Positions 27,019 to 35,244 of a stretch of DNA of 64,000 nucleotides are shown one piece after another. The stretch lies in contig NZ_AP021875.1 in assembly GCF_009688965.1 (NCBI RefSeq), forward strand, positions 6,324,001-6,388,000, given 5' to 3'. The position numbers were made by a program, and so were the translations under genes. The notes below the pieces were generated by a model. The model worked only from the letters and a program-made list of their open reading frames with translations. It ran no database searches and had not been told where the DNA came from. The DNA is from Desulfosarcina widdelii (lineage in GTDB: Bacteria > Desulfobacterota > Desulfobacteria > Desulfobacterales > Desulfosarcinaceae). How positions within the stretch are numbered: position 1 is the stretch's first letter; the number at the start of each line of letters is the position of its first letter.

Positions 27019-27804
27019 ATGAATGCAGACCGACTCAAAGACCTGCTTGAAAATGTGAAAAAGGGCGACCTTTCCGTCGATCATGCCCTGGAAACATTGA
27101 AGGACCTGCCTTACGCCGATCTGGGCTATGCCATGGTGGACCATCATCGCTCCCTGCGCAGCGGTTATCCGGAGACCATTTTCAGCCAGGGAAAAACCGT
27201 GGAGCAGGTGGTCGGCATCGCCCGGCGGCTGCTGGAAAAAAATGTCAATATCATGGCTACCCGGGCGGACCGCAATGTCTATGAGGCCCTGCAGGCCATC
27301 GGCGAGTCGGTGGAATACCACGCGGCGGCCCGCATCGCGGTGATCAACCGCCAGCCGGTTCCCCCCACCCGCACCACGATCCTGGTGATGTGCGCCGGCA
27401 CCTCGGACATTCCCGTGGCCGAAGAGGCGGCCGTCACCGCCGAGGTGATGGGCAACCGGGTAGAGCGGCTTGCCGACGTGGGGGTTGCCGGCATTCATCG
27501 CCTGCTGGCCAAACGAAAGATAATTCAATCGGCCAGCGTACTGGTGGTCGTGGCCGGCATGGACGGAGCCCTGCCCAGCGTAACGGCCGGCCTGACCGAC
27601 AAGCCGGTAATCGCCGTCCCCACCAGCATCGGCTACGGCGCTAGTTTCGGCGGCCTGGCGGCTCTGTTGACCATGCTCAACTCCTGCGCCAACGGTGTCA
27701 CCGTTGTCAATATCGACAACGGCTACGGTGCCGGCTACGCGGCATCGCTGATCAACCGCATGGCCGACCGTGCCGCCGGGACATCGCAAAATCCTCCGCT
27801 ATAA
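27019..27804 (+). CDS. larB: nickel pincer cofactor biosynthesis protein LarB
   Basis: A 261-residue LarB, which carboxylates nicotinic acid adenine dinucleotide at C5 and hydrolyses the phosphoanhydride, the first step to the nickel-pincer nucleotide of lactate racemase-type enzymes. The C-terminal PurE-like domain is unmistakable: VAGMDGALPSVTAGL, VIAVPTSIGYGASFGG, and VNIDNGYGAGYA. The N-terminal helical part has GYPETIFSQGKT. larC and larE are not in the window. A 59-residue small gene follows 21 bases later and is probably co-transcribed. Confidence 0.92.
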   Translation: MNADRLKDLLENVKKGDLSVDHALETLKDLPYADLGYAMVDHHRSLRSGYPETIFSQGKTVEQVVGIARRLLEKNVNIMATRADRNVYEALQAIGESVEYHAAARIAVINRQPVPPTRTTILVMCAGTSDIPVAEEAAVTAEVMGNRVERLADVGVAGIHRLLAKRKIIQSASVLVVVAGMDGALPSVTAGLTDKPVIAVPTSIGYGASFGGLAALLTMLNSCANGVTVVNIDNGYGAGYAASLINRMADRAAGTSQNPPL

Positions 27805-27825
27805 GGTTTTTACGGAACCGTCGAT

Positions 27826-28005
27826 ATGACCTACAATTTCGATCCGGACCGGTGGTATGACAACGAGTTGGCAGTCCTGGAGCGGGCTTTCCGGGAAGGG
27901 CGACTGGATGAGGCCGCGGTCGATAAGCAGAAAGAGCGGCTCATGCATCGCTACGACGATATGGTTGCACGGCTGGATGGTACCTATCGGATGCCCAAGG
28001 CCTGA
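27826..28005 (+). CDS. 59-residue hypothetical protein downstream of larB
   Basis: A short gene reading MTYNFDPDRWYDNE and ending near RLDGTYRMPKA. It is acidic and helical with Arg/Glu/Asp runs, no Cys, no signal peptide and no membrane helix. It starts 21 bases after larB in the same direction and its codon use matches its neighbour, which argues for a real gene. Possibly a small partner of LarB or of the nickel enzyme; the family is not recognised. Confidence 0.6.
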   Translation: MTYNFDPDRWYDNELAVLERAFREGRLDEAAVDKQKERLMHRYDDMVARLDGTYRMPKA

Positions 28006-28108
28006 GTCGTGTCCCCCATCACCGGCCGATCGACCCGATATCTTTGTTGCGCATAAAGGAACCTCCTCGGCATATCGACGATGCGCCTCCCAAGGGCGCT
28101 TTCTTCGG

Positions 28109-28314
28109 ACCTTGTAGGCGTTTCGCCTTTTTTGTAATTTAGGTAAGGATATAATTACAACAATTTACGTACAATTTTTGCCTCAAGAGGCGAAACCCTC
28201 CGGGATTGCCGATCTCACCGCATTTTCGGCGAGCCGCCGCGGCGCATAGCCGACTATAGCGCCACGACGTCTGCCTTGAATCTGCGGCAAGCTCGACAAT
28301 CGCCTATTTTAGGT
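28109..28314. repeat. 0.2-kb dispersed element, copy A
   Basis: This block is homologous, in opposite orientation, to 59854-60074. Shared blocks include GGGATTGCCGATCT, CTGCCTTGAATCTGCGGCAA and CTCGACAATCGCCTA, plus a GTTTCGC stretch near the outer end. Its ends form an imperfect inverted repeat (ACCTTGTAGGCG against the complement of CGCCTATTTTAGGT). The inner part, around 28230-28275, is rich in self-complementary GC segments. It occupies most of the gap before the octahaem cytochrome gene, and no transposase is encoded, so a MITE-like non-autonomous element is likely. Confidence 0.7.
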
Positions 28315-28410
28315 CGGGGCGTCTGTGGGGGACGGTTGCGCGGGGCTCGATCACGACCCCGTCGGCCTGTTTTCGGGTGCACACACCAACAATCCATCAT
28401 GGAGGCTTGT

Positions 28411-29913
28411 ATGCAAAAATGGCATTGCTTTTTCGTTCTGATCCCGATGCTTGTCCTGGGTTATGGCAGCGCCTCTGGTGCGGATGTCTCCGTCAGCGAC
28501 GCCACCCAGGAGTGCCTGGACTGCCATAGCATCTATCATCCCGGCATCGTTGCTGATTGGCAGAACAGCCGCCATGCCGCAACGACCGTTCAAACCGCCA
28601 TGGCGAAAACGGGAGCGCAACGGCGCGTGTCGAGCACGGAGATTCCCGACCCGTTGAAAGGCACCAGCGTGGGGTGTGCCGAGTGCCACACCCTCAGGGG
28701 GGCGTCCCATGCGGATACCTTTGAGCACAACGGCTACGATATCCACGTGGTGGTCAGTCCCGACGACTGCGCCACCTGCCACGCCGTCGAGCGAGAGCAG
28801 TATGCCAGGAACATCATGGCCCTGGCCGAAAAGAATCTTTCCGAAAACCATCTTTACGCCGACCTGCAGCGTACCATCCTGGGAACCGGCGAGGTGCGGC
28901 CCGACAGGGTGCATTTCTCGCCGGCCAATGCGATGACCCGGGCGGATGCCTGCTACTATTGCCACGGCACCCGTTTGACGGTCACCGGTACCCAGGTCCG
29001 CGACACCGATGCCGGTGAACTCGAATTCCCGGTTATCGCCAACTGGCCCAACCAGGGTGTGGGCCGGGTCAACCTGGACGGCAGCCGGGGGGCTTGTTCG
29101 GCCTGCCACACCCGCCACCGGTTCTCCATCGAGACGGCCCGCAAGCCTTACACCTGCAAGGAGTGCCATGTGGGGCCGGACGTTCCCGCCTTCAAGGTCT
29201 ACTCGGCCAGCAAGCACGGCAACCTTTTTTCTTCCATGAACCGCCACTGGGATTTCGAGGCCGTGCCGTGGACCATCGGTACCGACATCCAGGCACCCAC
29301 CTGCGCGACCTGCCACATCAGCCTGACCGCCACCCCGGACGGGGAGACCATCAATGCGCGAACCCATCAGATGAGCGATCGCCTGGGTTGGCGCATTTTC
29401 GGATTGGTCTACGCCCATCCCCAGCCCCGATCCCCGGACACCACGGTGATCCGAAACCGGGCCGGCCTGCCGCTGCCCACGGATCTAAACGGGACTTTCG
29501 CAGCGGACTTTTTGATCGCCGATGACGAGATGGCCAGGCGGCGCTCCACCATGCAGCGCACCTGCCTGGCCTGCCACGACACCTCCTGGGTCGAAGGGTA
29601 CTTTCAACGCCTGGACAACACCATCACCGTGTCCAACCGCTCGGTTCGGGCGGCGACTCAGCTGATGCAGGCAATCTGGAAAAACGGGTATGCCGCCGGA
29701 CCCGATTCCGGCGGCAGTCTTTTCGACGAGTATATCGAACGCCGCTGGAGCGACATCTGGCTGCTTTACGCCAACAATATCCGATTCGTCGCCGCCATGG
29801 CCGGTGGTGGTGATTATGGCGTATTCGAAGACGGCCGCTACCACCTGACCCGGGCGCTGATGGACATGCAGGACTGGAAGGAGACCCGGGAGCTTCTCAA
29901 GAAAAAACGATAA
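28411..29913 (+). CDS. octahaem cytochrome c of the hydroxylamine oxidoreductase (HAO) family
   Basis: A 500-residue exported protein with a signal peptide (cleavage near residue 23) and exactly eight CxxCH motifs: 35-39, 89-93, 120-124, 181-185, 229-233, 249-253, 298-302 and 385-389. The segment after the fifth haem (CHTRHRFSIETARKP, then CHVGPDVPAFKVYSASKHG) is the hallmark of HAO-family proteins. Family members oxidise hydroxylamine or hydrazine, or in anaerobes reduce nitrite or hydroxylamine to ammonium. Tyr469 in a C-terminal GGDYG motif lies where HAO carries the Tyr cross-linked to the P460 haem, but this needs alignment. The start at 28411 follows GGAGG; a longer frame upstream is derived from repeat element A. 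No membrane quinol partner is adjacent. Confidence 0.85.
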   Translation: MQKWHCFFVLIPMLVLGYGSASGADVSVSDATQECLDCHSIYHPGIVADWQNSRHAATTVQTAMAKTGAQRRVSSTEIPDPLKGTSVGCAECHTLRGASHADTFEHNGYDIHVVVSPDDCATCHAVEREQYARNIMALAEKNLSENHLYADLQRTILGTGEVRPDRVHFSPANAMTRADACYYCHGTRLTVTGTQVRDTDAGELEFPVIANWPNQGVGRVNLDGSRGACSACHTRHRFSIETARKPYTCKECHVGPDVPAFKVYSASKHGNLFSSMNRHWDFEAVPWTIGTDIQAPTCATCHISLTATPDGETINARTHQMSDRLGWRIFGLVYAHPQPRSPDTTVIRNRAGLPLPTDLNGTFAADFLIADDEMARRRSTMQRTCLACHDTSWVEGYFQRLDNTITVSNRSVRAATQLMQAIWKNGYAAGPDSGGSLFDEYIERRWSDIWLLYANNIRFVAAMAGGGDYGVFEDGRYHLTRALMDMQDWKETRELLKKKR

Positions 29914-29973
29914 AAATGGCTGTCCCGGCTCCCCTGACATCAGGAGCATTGGGGGCGGGCACTTGGAGCGCCG

Positions 29974-30918
29974 TCAGTCTGCGTCCAGGGCCGGCAGCAG
30001 AGGCGCAACGGCCACCGGACGTTCGATGAGGCCGTGCTTGAGGGCGAAATCGGCAAAGGTTTGCCAGCGCTCGGGATCGCACACCTGCCGTTTGGCGTAA
30101 TAGGGGCGCGTCAGGCGAAAGGCGGCCGTTTCGACCTTGCGGTCGGCATCGGGAACCGCCTGGAAATAGGCGGCCAGGGCGGCCTCGGGCGATGCCTCGA
30201 TCACCTCGATTCCCCGGGCCACCGCCTTCACGAAAGCTGTGATCCGTTTTTTCTCACGGCTAAGGGTTTCGGCGCCGCAGATGAAAACCAGTTCGTCGTA
30301 ATCGGGAATACCCCATTTCTCCAGTTCGAAGAAGCCCGCCTCCAGGCCCTCGGCGGCCATGGTCACCGTTTCGTAGGTTTTGAACGGTCCCATGACCGCG
30401 TCCACCCGTCCGGCACTCAAGGCCGGTACGATGGAGAATCCCACGTTGACCAGGCGGTAGTTTTCGATGCCGTTGACCTTGGCAAAGGCATCCATGAGAA
30501 CATCCATCAGGCCGGGAACCGTGTATCCGATGGTTTTGCCGCTCAAGTCGGCCGGTTTCGTGAAACCGCTGGATTTGAGATAGAGCAGGGTGGTCAACGG
30601 ATGTTCGATCAGCCGGCCCACGACGCGCACATCGATTCCCCGGGCCGCGGCCATCACCGTCTGGGGTTCGTAGGAGACGGCCAGATCGACCTTTCCGGCG
30701 GCGGCCAGTTTCAGGGCGTCGGCCGTATCCGACGGGCTGAGAATTTCAACAGCCAACCCCTGCTCGTCAAAAAAGCCCTTCTCTTGGGCCACATAAATGG
30801 GCAGGTGGTCCACATTGGGAAACCAGTCCAGCATGAGGGTCAGGGGCGTTTCGGCCCAAAGCGGGCCGTTCCAGGCCAGACCGGTGAAGAGAATCAGGGC
30901 GAATAAAATGCGTTTCAT
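29974..30918 (-). CDS. thiY: thiamine-precursor ABC transporter, substrate-binding protein
   Basis: A 314-residue periplasmic binding protein of the NMT1/ThiY family that captures formylaminopyrimidine or HMP-type thiamine precursors. Signal peptide at residues 1-22, then LMLDWFPNVDHLPIYVAQEKGFF, the family's N-terminal signature, and GKTIGYTVPG in the second lobe. Start at 30918 follows AGGAGG; its ATG shares bases with the permease stop codon (TAATG). Last gene of the thiZXY operon, which begins with a TPP riboswitch, so substrate assignment is well supported. Confidence 0.9.
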   Translation of the reverse strand: MKRILFALILFTGLAWNGPLWAETPLTLMLDWFPNVDHLPIYVAQEKGFFDEQGLAVEILSPSDTADALKLAAAGKVDLAVSYEPQTVMAAARGIDVRVVGRLIEHPLTTLLYLKSSGFTKPADLSGKTIGYTVPGLMDVLMDAFAKVNGIENYRLVNVGFSIVPALSAGRVDAVMGPFKTYETVTMAAEGLEAGFFELEKWGIPDYDELVFICGAETLSREKKRITAFVKAVARGIEVIEASPEAALAAYFQAVPDADRKVETAAFRLTRPYYAKRQVCDPERWQTFADFALKHGLIERPVAVAPLLPALDAD

Positions 30919-31691
30919 TAAATCGTTCCTCCTAAAGATGATTGATCGGATGGGGCTTTCCAGGCCAGATACCGGTGTTCCAGCCAGCCCACCGCGTGCC
31001 AGAGCGCCAGCCCCATCAGGGACAGCCAGAGGATGGCGGCAAATACCCAGTCGGTTTTCAGCCGGGCATTGGACTGGATCATGAGGTATCCCAGCCCCTG
31101 CTGGGCGCCAACCCATTCGCCGATGATCGCTCCGATGGTGGCCACCGACACCCCCACCCGCAGCCCGGAAAAAAAATAGGGCAGGGCCCAGGGCCAGTAA
31201 AGCCGCCTCAGGGCCTGCCAAAAACTGGCGCCCATCAGACGAAAAAGAACGCGGTAGGCATGATCGCAGCTTTTGAATCCTTCCAGCAGGCTGACCGTGA
31301 TGGGAAAAAAGATGATCACGGCTGCCATCAGCACCTTGCTGGCGATTCCGTAGCCCAGCCAGACGACCAGCAAGGGAGCCAGGGCAAAAACAGGGATGGC
31401 CTGGGAAGCCACCAGGAACGGGGCCAGGGCTTTTTCCAGGGACGGCCGGGCGAACATGACTACCGCCAGCGGAACGGCCACGGCCAGCGCCAGGGCAATG
31501 CCCGCGACAATTTCCAAGAGAGTGACGCCTGCGTGGGGCAGCAGTTGGGGCGCGTGAACCACCGACACCCGGAGAATTTGGCTGGGCGCGGGCAGGATGA
31601 AAGCTGGCAAGCCGCTGATCCGGCTGCCGATTTCCCAGAGACCGACCAACGCCGTCAGGATGGAGATCGGTACGAGCCATGACGGTTTCAT
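30918..31691 (-). CDS. thiX: thiamine-precursor ABC transporter, permease
   Basis: A 257-residue inner-membrane permease of the SsuC/TauC/ThiX type with about six membrane helices. The conserved cytoplasmic loop (EWVGAQQGLGYLMIQ) that contacts the ATPase lies near residues 190-205. It overlaps the ATPase gene by four bases at its start and the binding-protein gene by one base at its end, so translation of the three is coupled. Confidence 0.9.
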   Translation of the reverse strand: MKPSWLVPISILTALVGLWEIGSRISGLPAFILPAPSQILRVSVVHAPQLLPHAGVTLLEIVAGIALALAVAVPLAVVMFARPSLEKALAPFLVASQAIPVFALAPLLVVWLGYGIASKVLMAAVIIFFPITVSLLEGFKSCDHAYRVLFRLMGASFWQALRRLYWPWALPYFFSGLRVGVSVATIGAIIGEWVGAQQGLGYLMIQSNARLKTDWVFAAILWLSLMGLALWHAVGWLEHRYLAWKAPSDQSSLGGTI

Positions 31692-32437
31692 GAGGATCTT
31701 TTCTCCTGCAGCATGGCCAGTACCCGGTTCTTGATGGCCAAGAGATCCAGGTCTTCCATGCGCCGTGGCTTGGGATGTTCCAGGCCCATGCGGGCCGCGA
31801 TCTGCATGGGCGGAGGCGTCAGCACGAGCAATTCGTCGGCCAGCAGCAGCGCCTCCTCGATGTCGTGGGTGACCATGAGAATGGTTTTGTTGAAGTCGGT
31901 CTGCAGCAGGCCCAGCATTTTTTGCAGGCTGCGGCGGGTAATGGCGTCCAGGGCGGACAGGGGTTCGTCCAGCAATACGATGTCGCGGCCGAACATCAGG
32001 GTGCGTGCCAGCGCGCAGCGTTGACGCATGCCGCCGGAAACCGTGGACGGCAGGTGATTTTCAAAACCGGCCAGCCCCAGCCGGTCGAACAGGTCTTGGA
32101 CGCGCCGGCCGGATTCCTTTATCGGTTCCCCGGCAATGTCAGCCGGCAGTCTGGCGTTGTCGGCCAGCCCCAGCCAGGGAAGCAGCAGGTCGGACTGCTG
32201 CATGTAGGCCGCCAGGCGATTGAGGTCGGGCACCGCCTTCCTGCACCATTGGATCCGTCCGGTCTCCATGGGCAACACCCCCATGAGCAGATCGAACAGC
32301 GTGCTTTTCCCGCAGCCCGAAGGGCCGATCAGCACGGTGAACCCGTTTCCCGGTACGGTCAGACTGACATCTGAGACCACCGGAAGGCCGTTGAAATGCT
32401 TGGTCACATTTTCGATGATCAACAAACGACACCCCAC
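31688..32437 (-). CDS. thiZ: thiamine-precursor ABC transporter, ATP-binding protein
   Basis: A 249-residue ABC ATPase: Walker A GPSGCGKST near residue 38, signature TVSGGMRQR, Walker B DIVLLDEPLSALD and the H-loop VTHDIEEA. The start is a GTG at 32437; a TTG five codons later (beginning LIIENV) with a GGTGGGG site before it is a realistic alternative. First gene after the TPP riboswitch. Confidence 0.9.
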   Translation of the reverse strand: MGCRLLIIENVTKHFNGLPVVSDVSLTVPGNGFTVLIGPSGCGKSTLFDLLMGVLPMETGRIQWCRKAVPDLNRLAAYMQQSDLLLPWLGLADNARLPADIAGEPIKESGRRVQDLFDRLGLAGFENHLPSTVSGGMRQRCALARTLMFGRDIVLLDEPLSALDAITRRSLQKMLGLLQTDFNKTILMVTHDIEEALLLADELLVLTPPPMQIAARMGLEHPKPRRMEDLDLLAIKNRVLAMLQEKRSS

Positions 32438-32489
32438 CGGAGTACTGAATGAACCGGGGGCAGCTGGGAGGAAGAAAGAAGTTGTGCAG

Positions 32490-32583
32490 TTGACTTCCCT
32501 ACGCCGGCATGACCCGGATCAGGTTATAGGAGTCGAGGCTTTCAGCCTCCTCTCAGCCGATTCGATCGGCTCCCCCAGCAAAG
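32490..32583 (-). promoter_or_regulatory. TPP riboswitch (THI element) controlling thiZXY
   Basis: Read on the minus strand the segment contains the conserved TPP aptamer landmarks in order: GGGGGAGCC, GGCTGAGAGGAGG, AACCTGATCCGGGTCATG and CCGGCGTAGGGAAGT. CTGAGA and CTGATC bind the pyrimidine and pyrophosphate parts of TPP. It lies about 50 bases before the thiZ start, in the position for translational or transcriptional control by thiamine pyrophosphate. Confidence 0.95.
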
Positions 32584-32636
32584 AAGGACTATCCATTATC
32601 ACCGCTTGCAACCGGTGTCAAACGAACAACGAGGAT

Positions 32637-34028
32637 TCAACTCATGGACCGGTCGGCCATACGGGAAAGGGCCGCCACCTTCTTGACATAGGCCTGGATA
32701 TCGCACTTGCGCTCTAAGCCCGAGGCGGCCATGTAGCGCACCTTGCCGAAAATATCCCGCTGGAACCAGGCGCGGTCGTGCAGTCCGAAAACCCAGCCCA
32801 CGCCGGCAAATGAGTTGGGGTCGCGGCCGTCGATGAAGTACCGGTTGTTGAGGAAAAGCAGCGTGTCATAGGCCTCCTGCGGCGATGGCGACCACTCCAG
32901 GACTTTTTTGCCCCAGTACATGCGCATGTAATTGTGCATGAATCCGGTGGCGCACATCTCGGCCATGGCGGCGTTCCAATAGGGATCGTGGGTCCGGCCC
33001 GCCTCCAGGGTCTGCCGGTCATAGACAATCGGGCGTTTGTCCGCGGCATGTTCGGACAGGCTTTTTTGCGCCCAGGCGGGCAGGCAGGTGTACTGGTCGT
33101 AGTCCTTCGTATAATAGACGAAATTGACGGCCAGTTCCCGGCGCACGATCAACTCCTCCAGATAGGCATCCCGGTCTTCCGGGTCGCCGGTGGATGCATT
33201 GCGGATGGATAGGGCCAGGGCCACCGGCGAGATCTGGCCAAAGTGCAGGTAGAGGCTCATGTGGGAGATGTCGTCGGTCTGGGGTTGGTTGCGGTTGCGC
33301 GTGTAGCGGGCCAGACGATGGGAGATGAAATCTTGCAGGCGCTTGCGGGCTTCTGCGGGGCCCCCTTTGAATAAAACAGAGGCGGCGGGTACGGAGTGGT
33401 CGAGGTCGAGCCCCTCTATAATGCCGTCGATGTCGGCCAGGTCCAGACTCTGCCATGAATTTTCATCCGATGGGTATTCGGGACGGTAGCGGGGGCAGGG
33501 GACCAGAAAGTGCTCCAGGTGGCGGTGGATCTTGGGCCGGATGGTCCGGGCCGCATACTCGGCTTTGGGCGAGGTGACGGCCACCGGTACGACCACATCC
33601 CCTTCTACGGCCAGGGCGCTGCAGGGGCAGGATTGCGAAACGGCCCGGCGCCAGGTTCGCTGATGGCGCGTGTAGCCCACATCGCAGACCAGCAGCGCCG
33701 TTTTTTTCAGCAGGGGGGCGAGCGCCGCCTGAGGATCGTCTCCCTTGATCACCTGCATGCCGATTCGCCGACGGGCCAACTCCCCGCGGGTTTGTGCAAG
33801 ACCTTCCAGCATGAAGCGGTAGTGCCGCAGGTTGGCTTCCGGATAGCGGTCGGTGAGGATGAAAACGACGCGTACCGTCAGATTCAGGCGGTTGGCATGG
33901 AAAATGGCAGTTTCCAGGGCCGGGTTGTCGTGAGCCCGCTGGGACTGCTGCATCCAGTACAGCACCCAGCTGCCTTTTTGGACAGGTCGGTCATTGAGAG
34001 TGGCAATGCGCTCGGGATCGATGTCCAT
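32637..34028 (-). CDS. phrB: class II deoxyribodipyrimidine photolyase
   Basis: A 463-residue class II CPD photolyase that repairs UV-induced cyclobutane dimers with FADH2 and light. Class II signatures are present: the N-terminal WVLYWMQQSQRAHDNPAL, and the FAD-domain motifs RRELAVNFVYY, CATGFMHNYMRMYWGKK and NSFAGVGWVFGLHDRAW. The start at 34028 is preferred to a TTG three codons upstream because of an AAGGAG at suitable distance. Finding it in an anaerobe implies exposure to light, for example in shallow sediments or mats. Confidence 0.93.
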   Translation of the reverse strand: MDIDPERIATLNDRPVQKGSWVLYWMQQSQRAHDNPALETAIFHANRLNLTVRVVFILTDRYPEANLRHYRFMLEGLAQTRGELARRRIGMQVIKGDDPQAALAPLLKKTALLVCDVGYTRHQRTWRRAVSQSCPCSALAVEGDVVVPVAVTSPKAEYAARTIRPKIHRHLEHFLVPCPRYRPEYPSDENSWQSLDLADIDGIIEGLDLDHSVPAASVLFKGGPAEARKRLQDFISHRLARYTRNRNQPQTDDISHMSLYLHFGQISPVALALSIRNASTGDPEDRDAYLEELIVRRELAVNFVYYTKDYDQYTCLPAWAQKSLSEHAADKRPIVYDRQTLEAGRTHDPYWNAAMAEMCATGFMHNYMRMYWGKKVLEWSPSPQEAYDTLLFLNNRYFIDGRDPNSFAGVGWVFGLHDRAWFQRDIFGKVRYMAASGLERKCDIQAYVKKVAALSRMADRSMS

Positions 34029-34060
34029 GACTTCCAAGACTCCTTTGCCGGTAAATGGAC

Positions 34061-34981
34061 TCAGAACATTGGAAACAGCTTCTCCAGGATATAGCCGACT
34101 CCCAGAAGAACATGGGTGAGCAGAATAAACGTTACGTTGTCTGCCATGGCAGGTATCAGTCTGGCCCTGTCGCGATATTCCTTTGACCCCCGAATGGCTT
34201 TAACGGCCCATGGCAGGGCGAGCAGCGCAATCAGGCAATATACCGGCATGACCACCCTGCCGAGTACAAAGGTCGCCAGTGCACAGGCGACGATCCAGCC
34301 ATACACCGCGATGGTGGCGATGCTGAATAACTTGGCCGCAGCATCCATACCAAACAGGACCGGAGTGGTTTTCCGGCCGCCTTTTCTGTCGGCCTCCACA
34401 TCCGGAAACTCGTTGAGCAGGAGCAGGTTGTGCACCATGATGCCGCTGGGAATTGAGGCAATCAGGACCATCCAGTCATACCTGCCGGCCTGGACAAAAT
34501 AAAATCCCAGGATGGGCAGGATGCCCAGCCCCAGCCCCGGCGACCATTCGGGCCAGGGCGTTTTCAGAATCACCGGTGTATAGAGGACCAGGCACAGGGC
34601 GGCTGCAACGATAAGCGGCAGCAACAGCCAGCCCTTTACGGCGATAAAAAAGATGCCGATCAGCAGGGCAACCAGAAAAGTGACCGTCCCCACCCAGAGG
34701 GTCTGGTTCAACGGGAGTTTGCCTCCGGGCACAAGCCCGCTGCCTCCGCTGAAGGGGGTCCGCTCGACGTTCAGGTCGATGCCGCTCTTGTAATCGAAAT
34801 AATCGTTGATGGCATTGACACTGCCGTGGGTCAGCATCAGGCCGAAACCGGCCAGCAGAGCGTACCCTATGTTGACCGTGCCATAGTACCAGGCGATTGC
34901 AGTACCTAGAAAGGCAAGCACGACTGAAAGCGTGAGGAACTGGGGCCTGGTTTCCATTATCCACAGCAGCAGATTCTTCAT
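34061..34981 (-). CDS. UbiA-family prenyltransferase (MenA-like)
   Basis: A 306-residue integral membrane prenyltransferase with about eight or nine helices. The first Asp-rich motif is NAINDYFDYKSG (near residue 57) and the second is NEFPDVEADRKGG (near 190); together they bind prenyl diphosphate through magnesium. The RTPFSGGSG loop after the first motif resembles 1,4-dihydroxy-2-naphthoate octaprenyltransferase (MenA). In an anaerobe menaquinone synthesis is the likely role, but no other men gene is adjacent. AGGAGA precedes the ATG. Confidence 0.85.
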   Translation of the reverse strand: MKNLLLWIMETRPQFLTLSVVLAFLGTAIAWYYGTVNIGYALLAGFGLMLTHGSVNAINDYFDYKSGIDLNVERTPFSGGSGLVPGGKLPLNQTLWVGTVTFLVALLIGIFFIAVKGWLLLPLIVAAALCLVLYTPVILKTPWPEWSPGLGLGILPILGFYFVQAGRYDWMVLIASIPSGIMVHNLLLLNEFPDVEADRKGGRKTTPVLFGMDAAAKLFSIATIAVYGWIVACALATFVLGRVVMPVYCLIALLALPWAVKAIRGSKEYRDRARLIPAMADNVTFILLTHVLLGVGYILEKLFPMF

Positions 34982-35087
34982 AACAGTCTCCTCGATAAAG
35001 AAAACTGTGTATCAGATTCGTCTGCGATTGGATAGCCCCTCACGATTCCCGGTTTGCATTTCACTCGCAGAGCACTTTTTACTGGTT

Positions 35088-35136
35088 ATGGATTCCCGCT
35101 TCCGCGGGAATGACATGTCTGGCGATTTTCTACGAG
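35088..35136. repeat. relic of the inverted-repeat family seen at 57290-57408
   Basis: GGATTCCCGC and GCGGGAATGAC form a perfect hairpin with ATTCCCGC/GCGGGAAT arms, followed by TTTCTACGAGGC, which matches the outer end of the 57290-57408 element (TTTTTACGAGGC). The left end is not preserved, so this is probably a decayed or partial copy. Confidence 0.45.
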
Positions 35137-35190
35137 GCCATATTTTAAAAAATAATACGCGAATAATTTAATATTATTAAAAAATTATGC

Positions 35191-35220
35191 TTGACAAGTT
35201 TGCTAAAATTAAAATAAATA
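35191..35220 (+). promoter_or_regulatory. possible promoter of the DUF2089-LemA operon
   Basis: TTGACA at 35191-35196 lies in an AT-rich zone directly before the first operon gene, with TAAATA at 35215-35220 after an 18-base spacer. The -35 is perfect but the -10 is weak, so exact position is uncertain. Confidence 0.4.
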
Positions 35221-35244
35221 ACTTTCCAAGGGAGGAAGGGATCC

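Noticed and set aside
28276..28410. upstream extension of the octahaem cytochrome frame
   Set aside because: It begins inside dispersed element A; the signal peptide starts at 28411 after GGAGG.
30919..31680. long upstream extension of the thiY frame
   Set aside because: It runs through thiX in a different frame; the true start at 30918 follows a signal-peptide pattern.
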